DNA of 59,968 nt from Stenotrophomonas maltophilia (GTDB lineage Bacteria > Pseudomonadota > Gammaproteobacteria > Xanthomonadales > Xanthomonadaceae). Positions 25,437-34,556 of the stretch are shown piece after piece. Within the stretch, counting starts at the first letter, position 1. Every line of letters starts with the position of its first letter. The notes beneath the pieces were generated by a model. The model was not told the origin of the DNA, made no database searches, and was given only the letters and a program-made list of their open reading frames with translations. The stretch is taken from NCBI GenBank assembly GCA_002387845.1, contig DGLB01000055.1:35527-95494 (forward strand), read 5' to 3'. Both the position numbers and the translations under genes were made by a program.

Positions 25437-28400
25437 TCATCCCTCCCAGTTCAACCCGCGCGGTGCATTGCGGAACCCCGCCTTGCGCAGCGCGTCGATG
25501 ACAGGTCCTTTCCCCGCTGGCGCTTCATCGATCAATGCAAGGGTGAAGCGCAGGCGGGGCGTACGGCGCAGCGCGATCGTCAACGCGGTCGCCGCCGATG
25601 CCAGCAGGCCAGCGGCATCCGGCGCATCGGCCGGCACGTAGTTCAGCAGCGAGCGCCCGCCCTGGATCAGATGGAGCAGCAGCCTTCCGGCCCCGATCAC
25701 CACGATCCCGCCCGGACGACGCTGCGGACGCAGGCCGGCCGCATGTGCCGGCCAGGGCAGCGTGGTCCCGAACGGGTTGGCAGGATCGACCGCAGACAGC
25801 GCCACCGCGGCCACGCCTCCCTGGTCCGACGCCTCGGCCAGCTCGCGCAGTCGATCCACGTCGGCCCGGTCAGCGAACTGCGCGCCACCCAGGCCTTCCA
25901 CGAATCGCCCGCGCAGCACCCGTCCGGCATCTTCCATGCGCCGGTACACCTGCTGGATGGCCGCGAAGCCGCCGGCCACACCTTCGGCCATCGCCGCACC
26001 GCGGGTGACGACCCCCTGCCGGTCCAGCAGGCCTTCGGCCAGCGCCAAGGCGCGCACGGTGTCGGGCGTGGCCTCACGCTGCAGCAGCGACCATCGTCCG
26101 GCCAAGCTGGGCGCGTCCAGATGCGCGACACCCAGCGTCGGCCGGGTCGCCGCGCTGCTCGCATCCGGCAGTGGCGCGCCGCCGAAGCCACGGCGGCGGC
26201 GTGCGGCCGCCAGCACACGGGCGCGTGGTACGCGAACGCCCGTCAGCGCGCGCAGCGGTGACCACACGTCGCAGGTCACGCGGCCGTCCCACACCAGCGC
26301 CCACAAGGCCGCGTGCAGATCTTCCACCGGCGGCATCGGTCCGTCGGTCCAGCGCGCCTGTACCTGCTGCGCGAGCTGGCGCACGAACCCTGCACCGCCT
26401 TCGGCCAATACCTGCAGCAACACCGCCTGCAGCGGTGACAACGGTGCATCCGCAAGCGGCGGCAGCGTTTCTGCGGCGATCTCCTGCAGATGCAGCGACA
26501 CCAGGCCGTCGTCCTCGCCCAGCCGGCCGTGGCCCACCCACAGCACCGTACCGGTGGCCAGCAGCTCGTCCAGCAGCGCCGGCACGTAATCGCGTACGCG
26601 CACGGGCAGTACCTGCTGCTCCCATGCCGACACCGGCAACGGCACACCCGCCAACTGCTCGATCACCCGCGCCACGCCCTCAAGGCCCTCCAGCCCTCCG
26701 GCAGCGGTGCCCGCCACGCCATGACGCTCAAGCAGCAGCCGCACGTAGGCATCGGCGTGCACAGGGCGGGTTGCATCCCGCGCCGCCTGCAGCGAGCGCA
26801 GACGCAACCGCCTGAACACGTCATCGGCCACCCAGGTATGTCCAGCCACCTTGAGCACCCGGCCTTGACCGGCCATCTGCTCCAGCGCCGCCTCGACCAC
26901 GGCCACGCCGAGGCCGAAGGTAGTGCCCACCTCGTGCGTGGTGAATGGCGGATGGGTGCGGGCAAAGCGCATCAACAGTTCCCCCAGGGGATCCGCGGTC
27001 CGCTTCAGGAACGCAGCCGGAATGCGCGCGGGCAGCGGCACGCCCAACGCGTCGCGCAGGCGCGCCGCGTCTTCAATCGCCGCCCACTGCGTGTGGCCCG
27101 CCAGCGACACACGGATCACGCGCTGCTGCCGTTTGAGTTCGGCCAGCGCTGCGGCCGCATCCCCCTCGCTTACGCGCGCCGTCACCGCATCCAGGGTCAT
27201 CGGCCCCAGCTCACGCAGCAGGTCGGCCACGCCCTCCACCTGCCTCGCCCTGCGTGCGGGAGTGAGCCGCTGCAGCGACGCGCCGACCTCGGCCACCACC
27301 TGCGGATCAAGCAGCTCGGCCAACGCCACCTCCCCCAACAGATCGCCCAGCAGACCGCTGTCGAGCGACAGGATCGATGCACGGCGCTCGGCCTGCGGCA
27401 CGTCGCTGGCGTACAGGAACTCGGCCACGTAGCCGAACAGCAGGTCGGCCGCGAAGGGCGACGGCACCTCGGTCTGCACGTCCACCAGCTGCACCGCGGC
27501 GCTGCCGATGCGCCGCATCAGCTGGTCGAGGGCATCGAGGTCGTACACGTCCTGCAGGCATTCGCGGGCCGCCTCGACCACGATCGGAAAGTCCGGATGC
27601 TGCTGCGCCACTGCCAGCAGCTGGCCGGCGCGCAGCCGCTGTTGCCACAGCGGCGAGCGCTTGCCGGGCTGACGGCGCGGCAGCAGCAGCGCGCGCGAAG
27701 CGCATTCGCGGAAGCGGGCAGCGAACAACGCCGAACTGTCCACGGCCTGGATCACCGCCCGGCGCAGCCGCTCCGGTTCGAACACGAACAGCTCCGCACC
27801 GGGCACGCGGCCGGTGGTGTCGGGAATGCGCGCAACGATGCCGTCATCGCTGGAGACGACGTTCGGGTCCACCTGCCATTGCGCGCGCAGGCGCTCGGCC
27901 AGGGCCAGGGCCCAGGGGTCGTGGACCCGGCGGCCGTAGGGCGAATGCAGCATCAGCCGCCAATCGCCGCTTTCGTCGCGGCAGCGCTCGACCACCAGTT
28001 GCCGGTCCGTGGGCAGCACGCCGGTGGCGGCGCGCTGTTCCTGCACAAGGGCCAGCAGGTTGGCGATGGCATTGTCTTCCAGGCCGCAATGCCGCAGGCG
28101 CTCGCGCAGTGCCGGCGGTAGCAGATCCGCGCTCGCCGCCTCGGCCGCCCCCTCCAGCGCAGCGAGCAGCTCGCCCAGTGCCTGTCCCAGCTCGGCCGGC
28201 CGCCCCACGCCTTCGCCGCGCCAGAACGGCAGGCGCGCAGAACGCCCCGGCGCGGGACTGACGATGACCTGGTCATGGGTAATCTGGTCAATGCGCCACG
28301 AGGTCGCGCCCAGCGTGATCACGTCGTTGACCCGCGATTCGTGGACCATCTCCTCGTCCAGCTCGCCGACCCGTCGCGAGCCTGCGCGCTCCATGCCCTC

Positions 28401-30065
28401 GGGCAGCAATACGCTGTAGAGGCCGCGATCAGGAATCGTGCCGCCGCTGGTCAACGCCAACTGCCGCGCGCCCGGTCGGGCCGTCAGCAGGCCGGTCGCG
28501 CGGTTCCAGACCAGGCGCGGGCGGAAACTGGCGAAGTCATCCGATGAATAGCGCCCGGCCAGCATGTCCAGGGTTGAATCAAAGGCGCTGCGTGGCAGCG
28601 TGCGATACGGGGCCGCACGACGCACCCGTGCATACCAGTCATCCACGTGCAGCGGCTCCATCGCCACCGCGGCGACGGTCTGCTGGGCCAGCACGTCCAG
28701 CGGGTTCAGCGGTGGCTCAAGCGCCTCGATGCGCCCCGCCAGCATGCTGTCCACCACCACTGCCGCATCGACCAGATCACGGCGCGTGCGCGGATACACC
28801 CGCCCACTCGACAGCCCGCCCACCTGATGCCCGGCGCGACCCACACGCTGCAGCGCACTGGCCACCGACAGCGGAGCCGCCACCTGGATCACCAGGTCGA
28901 CTTCGCCCATGTCGATGCCCAGCTCCAGGCTGGAGGTGGCGACCACGCAACGCAGTACGCCGTCCTTGAGCGCCTGCTCGATCTGCGCCCGCTGCTCCTT
29001 CGACACCGAGCCGTGATGCGAGCGCGCGATCAGCTCACCCGCATTCTCAACGCGTCCCGAGGTACTACCCGTAAACGAGCCAAACGCTTCCGGACGTAGA
29101 GCCGGGCTCTGCCCGGCTGGTTCCGCCACAACCCGCTCCACATACAACGCGTTCAAACGCGCCGTAAGCCGCTCCGCCACCCCGCGCGAGTTCGCGAACA
29201 CAATCGTCGAACGCCGCCGCAGCACCTCCTCCAGAATGCTGGCCTCCACGTGCGGCCAGATCGAGCCGGCACGCGTGCCGGTAGTGTCGCCCGCGTGCGC
29301 GGGAATATCGGCCATGTCCTCGACCGGCACCACGATCTTCATGTCCAGGTGACGCGGCGACGGCGGATTGACCACGCTCACCGGACGATCGCCGCCCAGG
29401 AAACCCGCCACCACCTGCTCCGGGCGCACCGTGGCCGACAGTCCGATGCGCTGCGCCGGCCGCTCCAGCAGCGCGTCCAGCCGCTCAAGGCTGAGCGCCA
29501 GATGGGTGCCGCGCTTGGTGCCCGCCACCGCGTGGATTTCGTCGATGATGATCGTGCTGACTCCGCGCAGCGTCTCGCGTGCGTTGGAGGTGAGCATCAG
29601 GAACAGTGACTCCGGCGTGGTGATCAGGATGTCCGGTGGCTTTCGCACCAGCCGCGCGCGTTCGGCCGGCGTGGTGTCGCCGCTGCGGATGGCGACGCGG
29701 ATGTCCACCGCGGCCTCACCGCGCTGCTGGCGTTGGGCGTGCACGCCCTGCAGTGGAATCTGCAGATTGCGCTGCACGTCCGCTGCCAGCGCCTTGATCG
29801 GCGAGATGTAGAGCACGCGCGTGCCAGCTGTGGCACCACCACCCTCCTTCTCGGCGAACAGCTGGTCGATGGCGTGCAGGAAGGCCGCCAGGGTTTTGCC
29901 CGATCCAGTCGGGGCGATGACCAGAGTGTGCTGCCCGCTGCGGATTGACGCCCATGACGCCTGCTGGACTGGAGTGGCCTCAGGGAACGCCGAGCCGAAC
30001 CACGCACGCGTAGCCGGGCTGAAGGCGGGCAAGGCGTCTGCTGCGGGTGGAAGCGGCGGGCTCAA
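25437..30065 (-). CDS. lhr: Large helicase-related protein Lhr (long form)
   Basis: About 1542 residues using TTG 30065, which has GGAG ten bases upstream; ATG 30131 is in frame and possible. Superfamily 2 helicase core: motif I APTGSGKTLAAF, motif II DEIH, motif III LSAT, then motifs V/VI SSLELGIDMG and QRVGRAGHQ. A winged helix and the long C-terminal region (beyond about residue 850) follow, so this is the approx. 1500-residue Lhr form like E. coli Lhr, a 3'-to-5' translocase linked to DNA repair; the E. coli C-terminal part is reported to have uracil-DNA glycosylase activity. An insertion near residues 315-345 carries a REP hairpin (see separate entry). The gene stands alone, divergent from a YdjM-like gene. 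Confidence 0.9.
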   Translation of the reverse strand: MSPPLPPAADALPAFSPATRAWFGSAFPEATPVQQASWASIRSGQHTLVIAPTGSGKTLAAFLHAIDQLFAEKEGGGATAGTRVLYISPIKALAADVQRNLQIPLQGVHAQRQQRGEAAVDIRVAIRSGDTTPAERARLVRKPPDILITTPESLFLMLTSNARETLRGVSTIIIDEIHAVAGTKRGTHLALSLERLDALLERPAQRIGLSATVRPEQVVAGFLGGDRPVSVVNPPSPRHLDMKIVVPVEDMADIPAHAGDTTGTRAGSIWPHVEASILEEVLRRRSTIVFANSRGVAERLTARLNALYVERVVAEPAGQSPALRPEAFGSFTGSTSGRVENAGELIARSHHGSVSKEQRAQIEQALKDGVLRCVVATSSLELGIDMGEVDLVIQVAAPLSVASALQRVGRAGHQVGGLSSGRVYPRTRRDLVDAAVVVDSMLAGRIEALEPPLNPLDVLAQQTVAAVAMEPLHVDDWYARVRRAAPYRTLPRSAFDSTLDMLAGRYSSDDFASFRPRLVWNRATGLLTARPGARQLALTSGGTIPDRGLYSVLLPEGMERAGSRRVGELDEEMVHESRVNDVITLGATSWRIDQITHDQVIVSPAPGRSARLPFWRGEGVGRPAELGQALGELLAALEGAAEAASADLLPPALRERLRHCGLEDNAIANLLALVQEQRAATGVLPTDRQLVVERCRDESGDWRLMLHSPYGRRVHDPWALALAERLRAQWQVDPNVVSSDDGIVARIPDTTGRVPGAELFVFEPERLRRAVIQAVDSSALFAARFRECASRALLLPRRQPGKRSPLWQQRLRAGQLLAVAQQHPDFPIVVEAARECLQDVYDLDALDQLMRRIGSAAVQLVDVQTEVPSPFAADLLFGYVAEFLYASDVPQAERRASILSLDSGLLGDLLGEVALAELLDPQVVAEVGASLQRLTPARRARQVEGVADLLRELGPMTLDAVTARVSEGDAAAALAELKRQQRVIRVSLAGHTQWAAIEDAARLRDALGVPLPARIPAAFLKRTADPLGELLMRFARTHPPFTTHEVGTTFGLGVAVVEAALEQMAGQGRVLKVAGHTWVADDVFRRLRLRSLQAARDATRPVHADAYVRLLLERHGVAGTAAGGLEGLEGVARVIEQLAGVPLPVSAWEQQVLPVRVRDYVPALLDELLATGTVLWVGHGRLGEDDGLVSLHLQEIAAETLPPLADAPLSPLQAVLLQVLAEGGAGFVRQLAQQVQARWTDGPMPPVEDLHAALWALVWDGRVTCDVWSPLRALTGVRVPRARVLAAARRRRGFGGAPLPDASSAATRPTLGVAHLDAPSLAGRWSLLQREATPDTVRALALAEGLLDRQGVVTRGAAMAEGVAGGFAAIQQVYRRMEDAGRVLRGRFVEGLGGAQFADRADVDRLRELAEASDQGGVAAVALSAVDPANPFGTTLPWPAHAAGLRPQRRPGGIVVIGAGRLLLHLIQGGRSLLNYVPADAPDAAGLLASAATALTIALRRTPRLRFTLALIDEAPAGKGPVIDALRKAGFRNAPRGLNWEG
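29096..29118 (+). repeat. GTAG-headed REP (SMAG-like) hairpin inside lhr
   Basis: GTAG, then AGCCGGGC, loop TCT, GCCCGGCT: a perfect 8-bp stem with the tetranucleotide head known from Stenotrophomonas SMAG repeats. It lies within the lhr reading frame and keeps it open on the minus strand, encoding part of the peptide AEPAGQSPALRPEAF. That stretch falls between helicase motifs where Lhr proteins normally have a short linker. REP elements are usually intergenic. Confidence 0.7.
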
Positions 30066-30223
30066 GACGTCGGGTCTCCGGGCAATGTTCCGTGTCGTCA
30101 GTATGCGCTTCGCTGGATCAACGCACTTCATGCAGCGACTTCACCCTCGCCACACCGTCCGCCCTTCGTCCCCTCACGGGCGGGTGTGAGGATGCGTGCC
30201 AACGTCCAGAAGCGGCAGCTGTC

Positions 30224-30799
30224 ATGTCTTCCCTTGCAGGTCACACCGCCACCGGCGTAGCCGTGTTTCTTGCCTGCAGCCTACGGCAACAAGTACTTCC
30301 CCGATGGGCCGTGCTACCGTTTGTCTTCCTTGCGGTCTGCCCCGACGTGGACTATTTCGCGGTCTGGGTGTTCGAGTACGCGGCTACTCCCCGGATCACC
30401 CACAGCCTGCTTTTCTCGATAGTCGCGACGCTGTTGGTATGGGGGGCATTCAGGTGGACCGTATCCCTGCAGCTTCCCCGGCTCGCATTGCTGGCGGCCA
30501 GCATCTCGCACCCGGTGCTGGACCTGTTGGTCGGTGCCCACCCGGTCCCATTGCTGTGGCCCTTGGGTGTGGCGGTGTCCGTACCCATCGGACTACTTCC
30601 CAGCGCGGGCGCATTAGCATTGGGCAATTACTATTTGTGGAGAAACCTGATCATCGAACTGGGGGTTCTGCTGCCTGTTCTCGCCTTGATCGTCGGGTTA
30701 TGCCGCCAGGTTCCCACATGTCAGATACGCGCATGGACGCTTCGACTCATTGTGCCGTGGGGGGCGTTTGCGGCGTGGTCGATCAGTCTTGCGCGGTGA
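30224..30799 (+). CDS. YdjM-like inner-membrane metal-dependent hydrolase family protein
   Basis: 191 residues from ATG 30224. About five hydrophobic segments. Family landmarks are AGHTATGVAVFLA at the start, CPDVDYFAVW, RITHSLLF and SHPVLDLLVG, whose Asp and His residues form the putative metal site of this family. YdjM in E. coli is SOS-regulated, but I saw no LexA-like box here. The gene is divergent from lhr with 158 bases between. Enzymatic activity is not established for the family. Confidence 0.75.
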   Translation: MSSLAGHTATGVAVFLACSLRQQVLPRWAVLPFVFLAVCPDVDYFAVWVFEYAATPRITHSLLFSIVATLLVWGAFRWTVSLQLPRLALLAASISHPVLDLLVGAHPVPLLWPLGVAVSVPIGLLPSAGALALGNYYLWRNLIIELGVLLPVLALIVGLCRQVPTCQIRAWTLRLIVPWGAFAAWSISLAR

Positions 30800-30885
30800 C
30801 AACACGGGAAGGCAGTCACGACATGCAAGCAATCTCGCTGAAGTTGATCATATGATGCAGGCATCCCGCCGCCCGAACATGCACC

Positions 30886-31767
30886 ATGTCCATCCCGCAA
30901 CACAAAGTTGTCATCACCGGGGCACTGACGCGCGACACGGCCCACGCATTGGCAGACGAGCGTGGGCTGCACCTGGAACTGAGCCAGGCCTCGGGCTGGA
31001 GCGGCGAGGGATTGGATCTGCTGCCAACGCTGTCCGATGCCGTTGAACACCTGGACATTGACCATGTGCTCCCGCTCGATGTCTCCGTTGTGAATGCCTT
31101 GCCCCGGCTGCGCTCGCTGGCACTGCTCGGCGGCGTGAAGGGCACCGTGGCGCTGACGTCGTTGCAGGGGCTGGGGCTATATACGAAGGCGGGACGCATC
31201 CAATTCAGCGGCCAACCCCAGCGACTCATGCGCTTGGCTGGAACACTCGACAGCGCCACATTGGAGACCTGTGCCAGCAGCGGGCTGCTGCAGTCGCTGA
31301 TTCTGGTGAAATCCAGGCTGGAAAGATTGCCGGATGCATCCCTGCTTTCGCATCTGGAGCAGCTGCAGCTGTTTACTATCTCCCGCTTGACGAGTATTGA
31401 TCCGGCGCTGCAATCAAGGTCTCTTCAATACCTGCGTGCAAACGGGTGCCGCGTGCTGAGCATCACCTCCCCTGTAGCCAGCCGCAGCCTGAAGTATTTT
31501 GCCTTGAACGATTGCGATGAAATCCGCTCACTGGACCTGTTGGGTGCTGCACCCAGCCTGCAGGCGGTGTCGTTGCTCGGCCGCACCTCCATTGGCGACG
31601 GCAGGATCGCGCACGTGGTTCGACAGGGCCATGTAAAAGACCTTCGATGGGTGCCGAAGCCAGGCTGCGACATCACGGCCAATCAACTTCCCTCCGACCC
31701 GGACCTTGCCCTGCGGTTGGTCCGGGAAATGGAGTCTGCAGGCGTACACAGCGTCGGCTATGAGTGA
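30886..31767 (+). CDS. Leucine-rich-repeat-like cytoplasmic protein, function unknown
   Basis: 293 residues from ATG 30886, no signal peptide. Regularly spaced leucines (LPRLRSLALLGG, LLQSLILVKSRLERLP, HLEQLQLFTISRLTSI, SLQYLRANGCRVLSI, SLKYFALNDCDEIRSLDLL, SLQAVSLLGRTSI) form irregular repeats of about 22-24 residues, as in leucine-rich-repeat folds; Asn/Cys ladders are partly kept. Base composition is somewhat less GC-rich than lhr. It opens the accessory zone that also has an Imm22-like gene and a lipoprotein/effector pair, and could itself be an immunity-type protein, but nothing proves this. Its end overlaps the convergent GNAT gene by ten bases. Confidence 0.7.
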   Translation: MSIPQHKVVITGALTRDTAHALADERGLHLELSQASGWSGEGLDLLPTLSDAVEHLDIDHVLPLDVSVVNALPRLRSLALLGGVKGTVALTSLQGLGLYTKAGRIQFSGQPQRLMRLAGTLDSATLETCASSGLLQSLILVKSRLERLPDASLLSHLEQLQLFTISRLTSIDPALQSRSLQYLRANGCRVLSITSPVASRSLKYFALNDCDEIRSLDLLGAAPSLQAVSLLGRTSIGDGRIAHVVRQGHVKDLRWVPKPGCDITANQLPSDPDLALRLVREMESAGVHSVGYE

Positions 31768-32249
31768 TAACGCATCGCCACATCACAGCGCTGGTAGCGC
31801 GCACCGTAGGTCGCCATGATGTCCGGGTCGTGGTGGAAGCCGGCTTTTTCGTATAGATGGATGGCAGCCGCGCATTTTGCATTGCTGAGCAGGTACAGCG
31901 GCGATGCCTGCAGTTCTGCTGCACGCTCGATCATCGCCGCCAGCAGAAACTCGCCGACCTTCAGACCACGCGCGCGCTCGAGCACGCCCATCTTGGTCAG
32001 CTCGTAACCATTTCCGGTCGACTTCTGCAGTGCGCACGTGCCGACGATGCCCAGTCCTTCTGCCTCGACGAACAGAATCACCCCGCCTTTGTCGATGATG
32101 GTGCGACGGGGATGCTGCAGCACTTCGCGATCGGTATCTTCCAGCCGGAACATCGCATTGATCCACTCCGCATTGATGTCATGGAAGTGGTGGGCCAGTT
32201 CATCGCTGAACTCGTGGAGGGTCAGGGTGGCGGCGGTGAAGCGGTTCAT
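31758..32249 (-). CDS. GNAT-family N-acetyltransferase
   Basis: 163 residues from ATG 32249 (an ATG six bases earlier is equally possible). Acetyl-CoA motif A is degenerate but visible as RARGLKVGEFLLAAMIERA, followed by LLSNAKCAAAIHLYEKAGFH, the typical GNAT C-terminal half. Single-domain; substrate unknown. It is convergent with the leucine-rich-repeat-like gene and not obviously co-transcribed with anything. Confidence 0.8.
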   Translation of the reverse strand: MNRFTAATLTLHEFSDELAHHFHDINAEWINAMFRLEDTDREVLQHPRRTIIDKGGVILFVEAEGLGIVGTCALQKSTGNGYELTKMGVLERARGLKVGEFLLAAMIERAAELQASPLYLLSNAKCAAAIHLYEKAGFHHDPDIMATYGARYQRCDVAMRYHS

Positions 32250-32313
32250 GTGCATCCACGTGCGCGTGAGGGGGAGTGGATCAATACTAATCCTCACGTC
32301 GAGGTCTGACCCG

Positions 32314-32748
32314 CTATCGGGCGGCCTTCAGCCAGCTCATGTCGAGAGGCGGGCAGGCATGCTCGCCGCAGTAGGTGAGTACCGACGTGGATGCAAAGTT
32401 GGCGGGGCGGCCGTCCAGCGCGTTGCTTCCAATCAGGACCAGCGTACTGGTGGTGGCAGCGTGCTCTTCGCGCAGGCGCTCTGCCACGCGCGGATCCGCA
32501 AGCTCGGTGGCGAGATAGTCGAATCGATCATCGCCACTGATGGTCTCGATGAAGTCGCTGTCCAGGTAGGCATCAAGCTCGTCGCCCATCGCCCAGGTTG
32601 GACCGGCATCCTCCCAGGCGCTGTGCGCTTCGTCAGTCGCGTCGGCACCGGGCTCTGGCGGCCATTGTTCCTGGCTGTAGAGGCAAGCTGTTTCGTGGTC
32701 GAGGAATGCGCCAACGAAAACATGCAACGTCAGTTCCTTCTCTGCCAT
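32314..32748 (-). CDS. Imm22-like (DUF4284) immunity-type protein
   Basis: 144 residues, ATG 32748, acidic and cytoplasmic. The opening ELTLHVFVGAFLDHETA and the motif YLDSDFIETISGDDRF match my memory of the Imm22/DUF4284 family, proteins found in polymorphic toxin loci and thought to neutralise toxins. No matching toxin adjoins it on the same strand; the nearest candidate is the XVIPCD effector pair starting 200 bases away in the opposite direction. It may be an orphan immunity gene. Confidence 0.65.
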   Translation of the reverse strand: MAEKELTLHVFVGAFLDHETACLYSQEQWPPEPGADATDEAHSAWEDAGPTWAMGDELDAYLDSDFIETISGDDRFDYLATELADPRVAERLREEHAATTSTLVLIGSNALDGRPANFASTSVLTYCGEHACPPLDMSWLKAAR

Positions 32749-32942
32749 GGTGCGCCTCCTCTGCCGTCCGGCCGTGCTACTGAATAGCAGAATTCAATCC
32801 GGCACACCATCGGCACGGCACGAAGTCTGCTGGGCTGCGTTCGCGCCAGGCCGATACGGCGGTGAGATCAGAGAATCCCTATTCACTTCTGCATCGATCT
32901 GCGGCATACAGGGACTTCTCCCACGAATGCGCCACGTGCCAG

Positions 32943-33590
32943 ATGCGCCCAACACTCCGTTCACCCATGCTGTTCTGGCTTGGAATCGGCCTGGCCGTCG
33001 CGCTATCGGGCTGCGACGCCCGGGATGAGTCGGCGGCACCCGGCCAGAGTCGTCAGATCCGCAGCGATCTGGTGCCGATCGTCCGCGAGCTCCCGCTTGT
33101 ACCCATGACGGATCCGATGGTCGTCGAGTTTGAGGTTCCGCCTCCCGGGAGGAATTCCTCCTCCGCACTGGTTGTTGGGCTCCGCATCAGCGGAAAGGAT
33201 GGCCAATCGTCTGCCGAGGCTCGGGACGACGTCATCGCTTCCAACATCGAGGCGATCGTGACCCTGGAAGGGCTAGGTACAGCATCAGGCGGGCAGTTCC
33301 CATTGAGGCGCACCGTGCAAGGTGCAACTGCTGATGTTCCAAATATTGACGTGCCAATCGGCGCTGACGGTCAGACAGTGGGGACGTGGGCCGTCGGCAT
33401 TGATGGTACGGCAATGGCAGCTGCAGGCCTGACGCGGCCTGATAGTGACGATCGCTACCTCGCGTTTGCATCGGCCCGCAGCCCCACCCCCGGACGATAC
33501 CGCCTCACTTTCAAGCTGACCCACACTGATACTGACGTTTCCATGCTGGCTTCCGAGTTGTTCGTGGCCTATCGCCGCAAGCCCAAGTGA
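32943..33590 (+). CDS. Lipoprotein, probable immunity protein (X-Tfi) for the adjacent effector
   Basis: 215 residues from ATG 32943; the ATG at 32967 also gives a complete signal. Lipobox LSGC with Cys24 is preceded by FWLGIGLAVA, so the protein is lipid-anchored and periplasmic. The mature part is beta-rich with no family I recognise. It ends nine bases before an XVIPCD effector gene; in Xanthomonadales a lipoprotein inhibitor encoded directly upstream of the effector is the usual X-Tfi/X-Tfe order. The immunity role is inferred from this order and from its periplasmic location. Confidence 0.7.
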   Translation: MRPTLRSPMLFWLGIGLAVALSGCDARDESAAPGQSRQIRSDLVPIVRELPLVPMTDPMVVEFEVPPPGRNSSSALVVGLRISGKDGQSSAEARDDVIASNIEAIVTLEGLGTASGGQFPLRRTVQGATADVPNIDVPIGADGQTVGTWAVGIDGTAMAAAGLTRPDSDDRYLAFASARSPTPGRYRLTFKLTHTDTDVSMLASELFVAYRRKPK

Positions 33591-33599
33591 GATGCATTC

Positions 33600-34538
33600 A
33601 TGACCAAGCGCTACTCCGTGACCATGTTTGTTGCCGCACCGGGGACACCACTGAAGGAAGGCGGCACCAGTGCGGCGGGACATGTTTACTACGTCATTTC
33701 AGACGGAAAGAACAAGAGTAGCTATGGCTTTGCTCCGTCAGAGCATGGCGCATCTTCAGGTCCAGGAGAGGTGTACCCGGACGATGCGGAGAACTACCTG
33801 AACCCTTTCTATCAGAGACAGCTCGAAATCACCGAGTCTCAGTACGAAAGACTCAAAGAGTTCGGAGACAACCCACAGCAGCATGGCTTCAACATGCAGT
33901 ACCAGGGCGCAACCAACAGCTGCATCGACTTCATGTGGGGCGGCTTGAATCATGCCGGCATCCATCGCAACACCCTGCTGCAGAGACCGGACAAGGATTA
34001 CGACGGCGAGCTCAAGCCGCTGGACAACATCAAGCCGATCCAGAGCATCCCTGCGCCGGTACCCGGAAGCCCACTGAATACCGAGGAAAAGGGATCGATG
34101 CCCAAGCGCACGATCCTGCAGCACCTGATCAGCGAGGAGTCGCTGCCGGAAGGCCACCGGAACATGCTGAACGCCATCCGCGATCAGGTTGCCGACATCG
34201 ACCAGAAGCATGGCCGGACCTATGACCAGGCCAGCGAGCGGATTTCCGTCGGCCTGCTGGCATCTGCCAGGGAACGCGGCATGGAACGTGTCGACCATGT
34301 CGTCCTTGGCAATGCGCCGACCGACGGGGCCGGTCAGCGCATGTTTGCCGTGCAGGGGGCCTTGAACGATCCCTCGCATTGCCGCGCCTCGGTTTCGATC
34401 CATGAGGCGGTGCAGACACCTGTCGAACGCTCCTTCGAGCGCCTGCAGGCAGCCGAACAGGCACATCAGCAACGCGAGGCTCTCGCCATGAGTGAGCCAC
34501 ACCAGGCGCAGAGCCCATCCAGCTTGCGGATGGGCTGA
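33600..34538 (+). CDS. XVIPCD-type type IV secretion effector (X-Tfe) with permuted papain-like N-terminal domain
   Basis: 312 residues, ATG 33600. The C-terminal 120 residues fit the XVIPCD domain recognised by VirD4 in Xanthomonadales: DHVVLGNAP, GQRMFAVQGALNDPSH, AVQTPVERSFERL and a Gln/Ala-rich end. The N-terminal domain has His28 in GHVYYVISDGKN, SYGFAP, and Cys108 in TNSCIDFMWGGLNHAG; His before Cys in this setting suggests a circularly permuted NlpC/P60 or papain-like hydrolase, possibly acting on peptidoglycan or lipid. The preceding lipoprotein would protect the producer. The T4SS itself is outside this window. Confidence 0.8.
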   Translation: MTKRYSVTMFVAAPGTPLKEGGTSAAGHVYYVISDGKNKSSYGFAPSEHGASSGPGEVYPDDAENYLNPFYQRQLEITESQYERLKEFGDNPQQHGFNMQYQGATNSCIDFMWGGLNHAGIHRNTLLQRPDKDYDGELKPLDNIKPIQSIPAPVPGSPLNTEEKGSMPKRTILQHLISEESLPEGHRNMLNAIRDQVADIDQKHGRTYDQASERISVGLLASARERGMERVDHVVLGNAPTDGAGQRMFAVQGALNDPSHCRASVSIHEAVQTPVERSFERLQAAEQAHQQREALAMSEPHQAQSPSSLRMG

Positions 34539-34556
34539 TGCTGCGGAGAGGCTGAC

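Noticed and set aside
26490..28121. A 543-codon plus-strand frame opposite lhr
   Set aside because: Shadow of lhr codons, rich in Gln, His and Arg, no motif.
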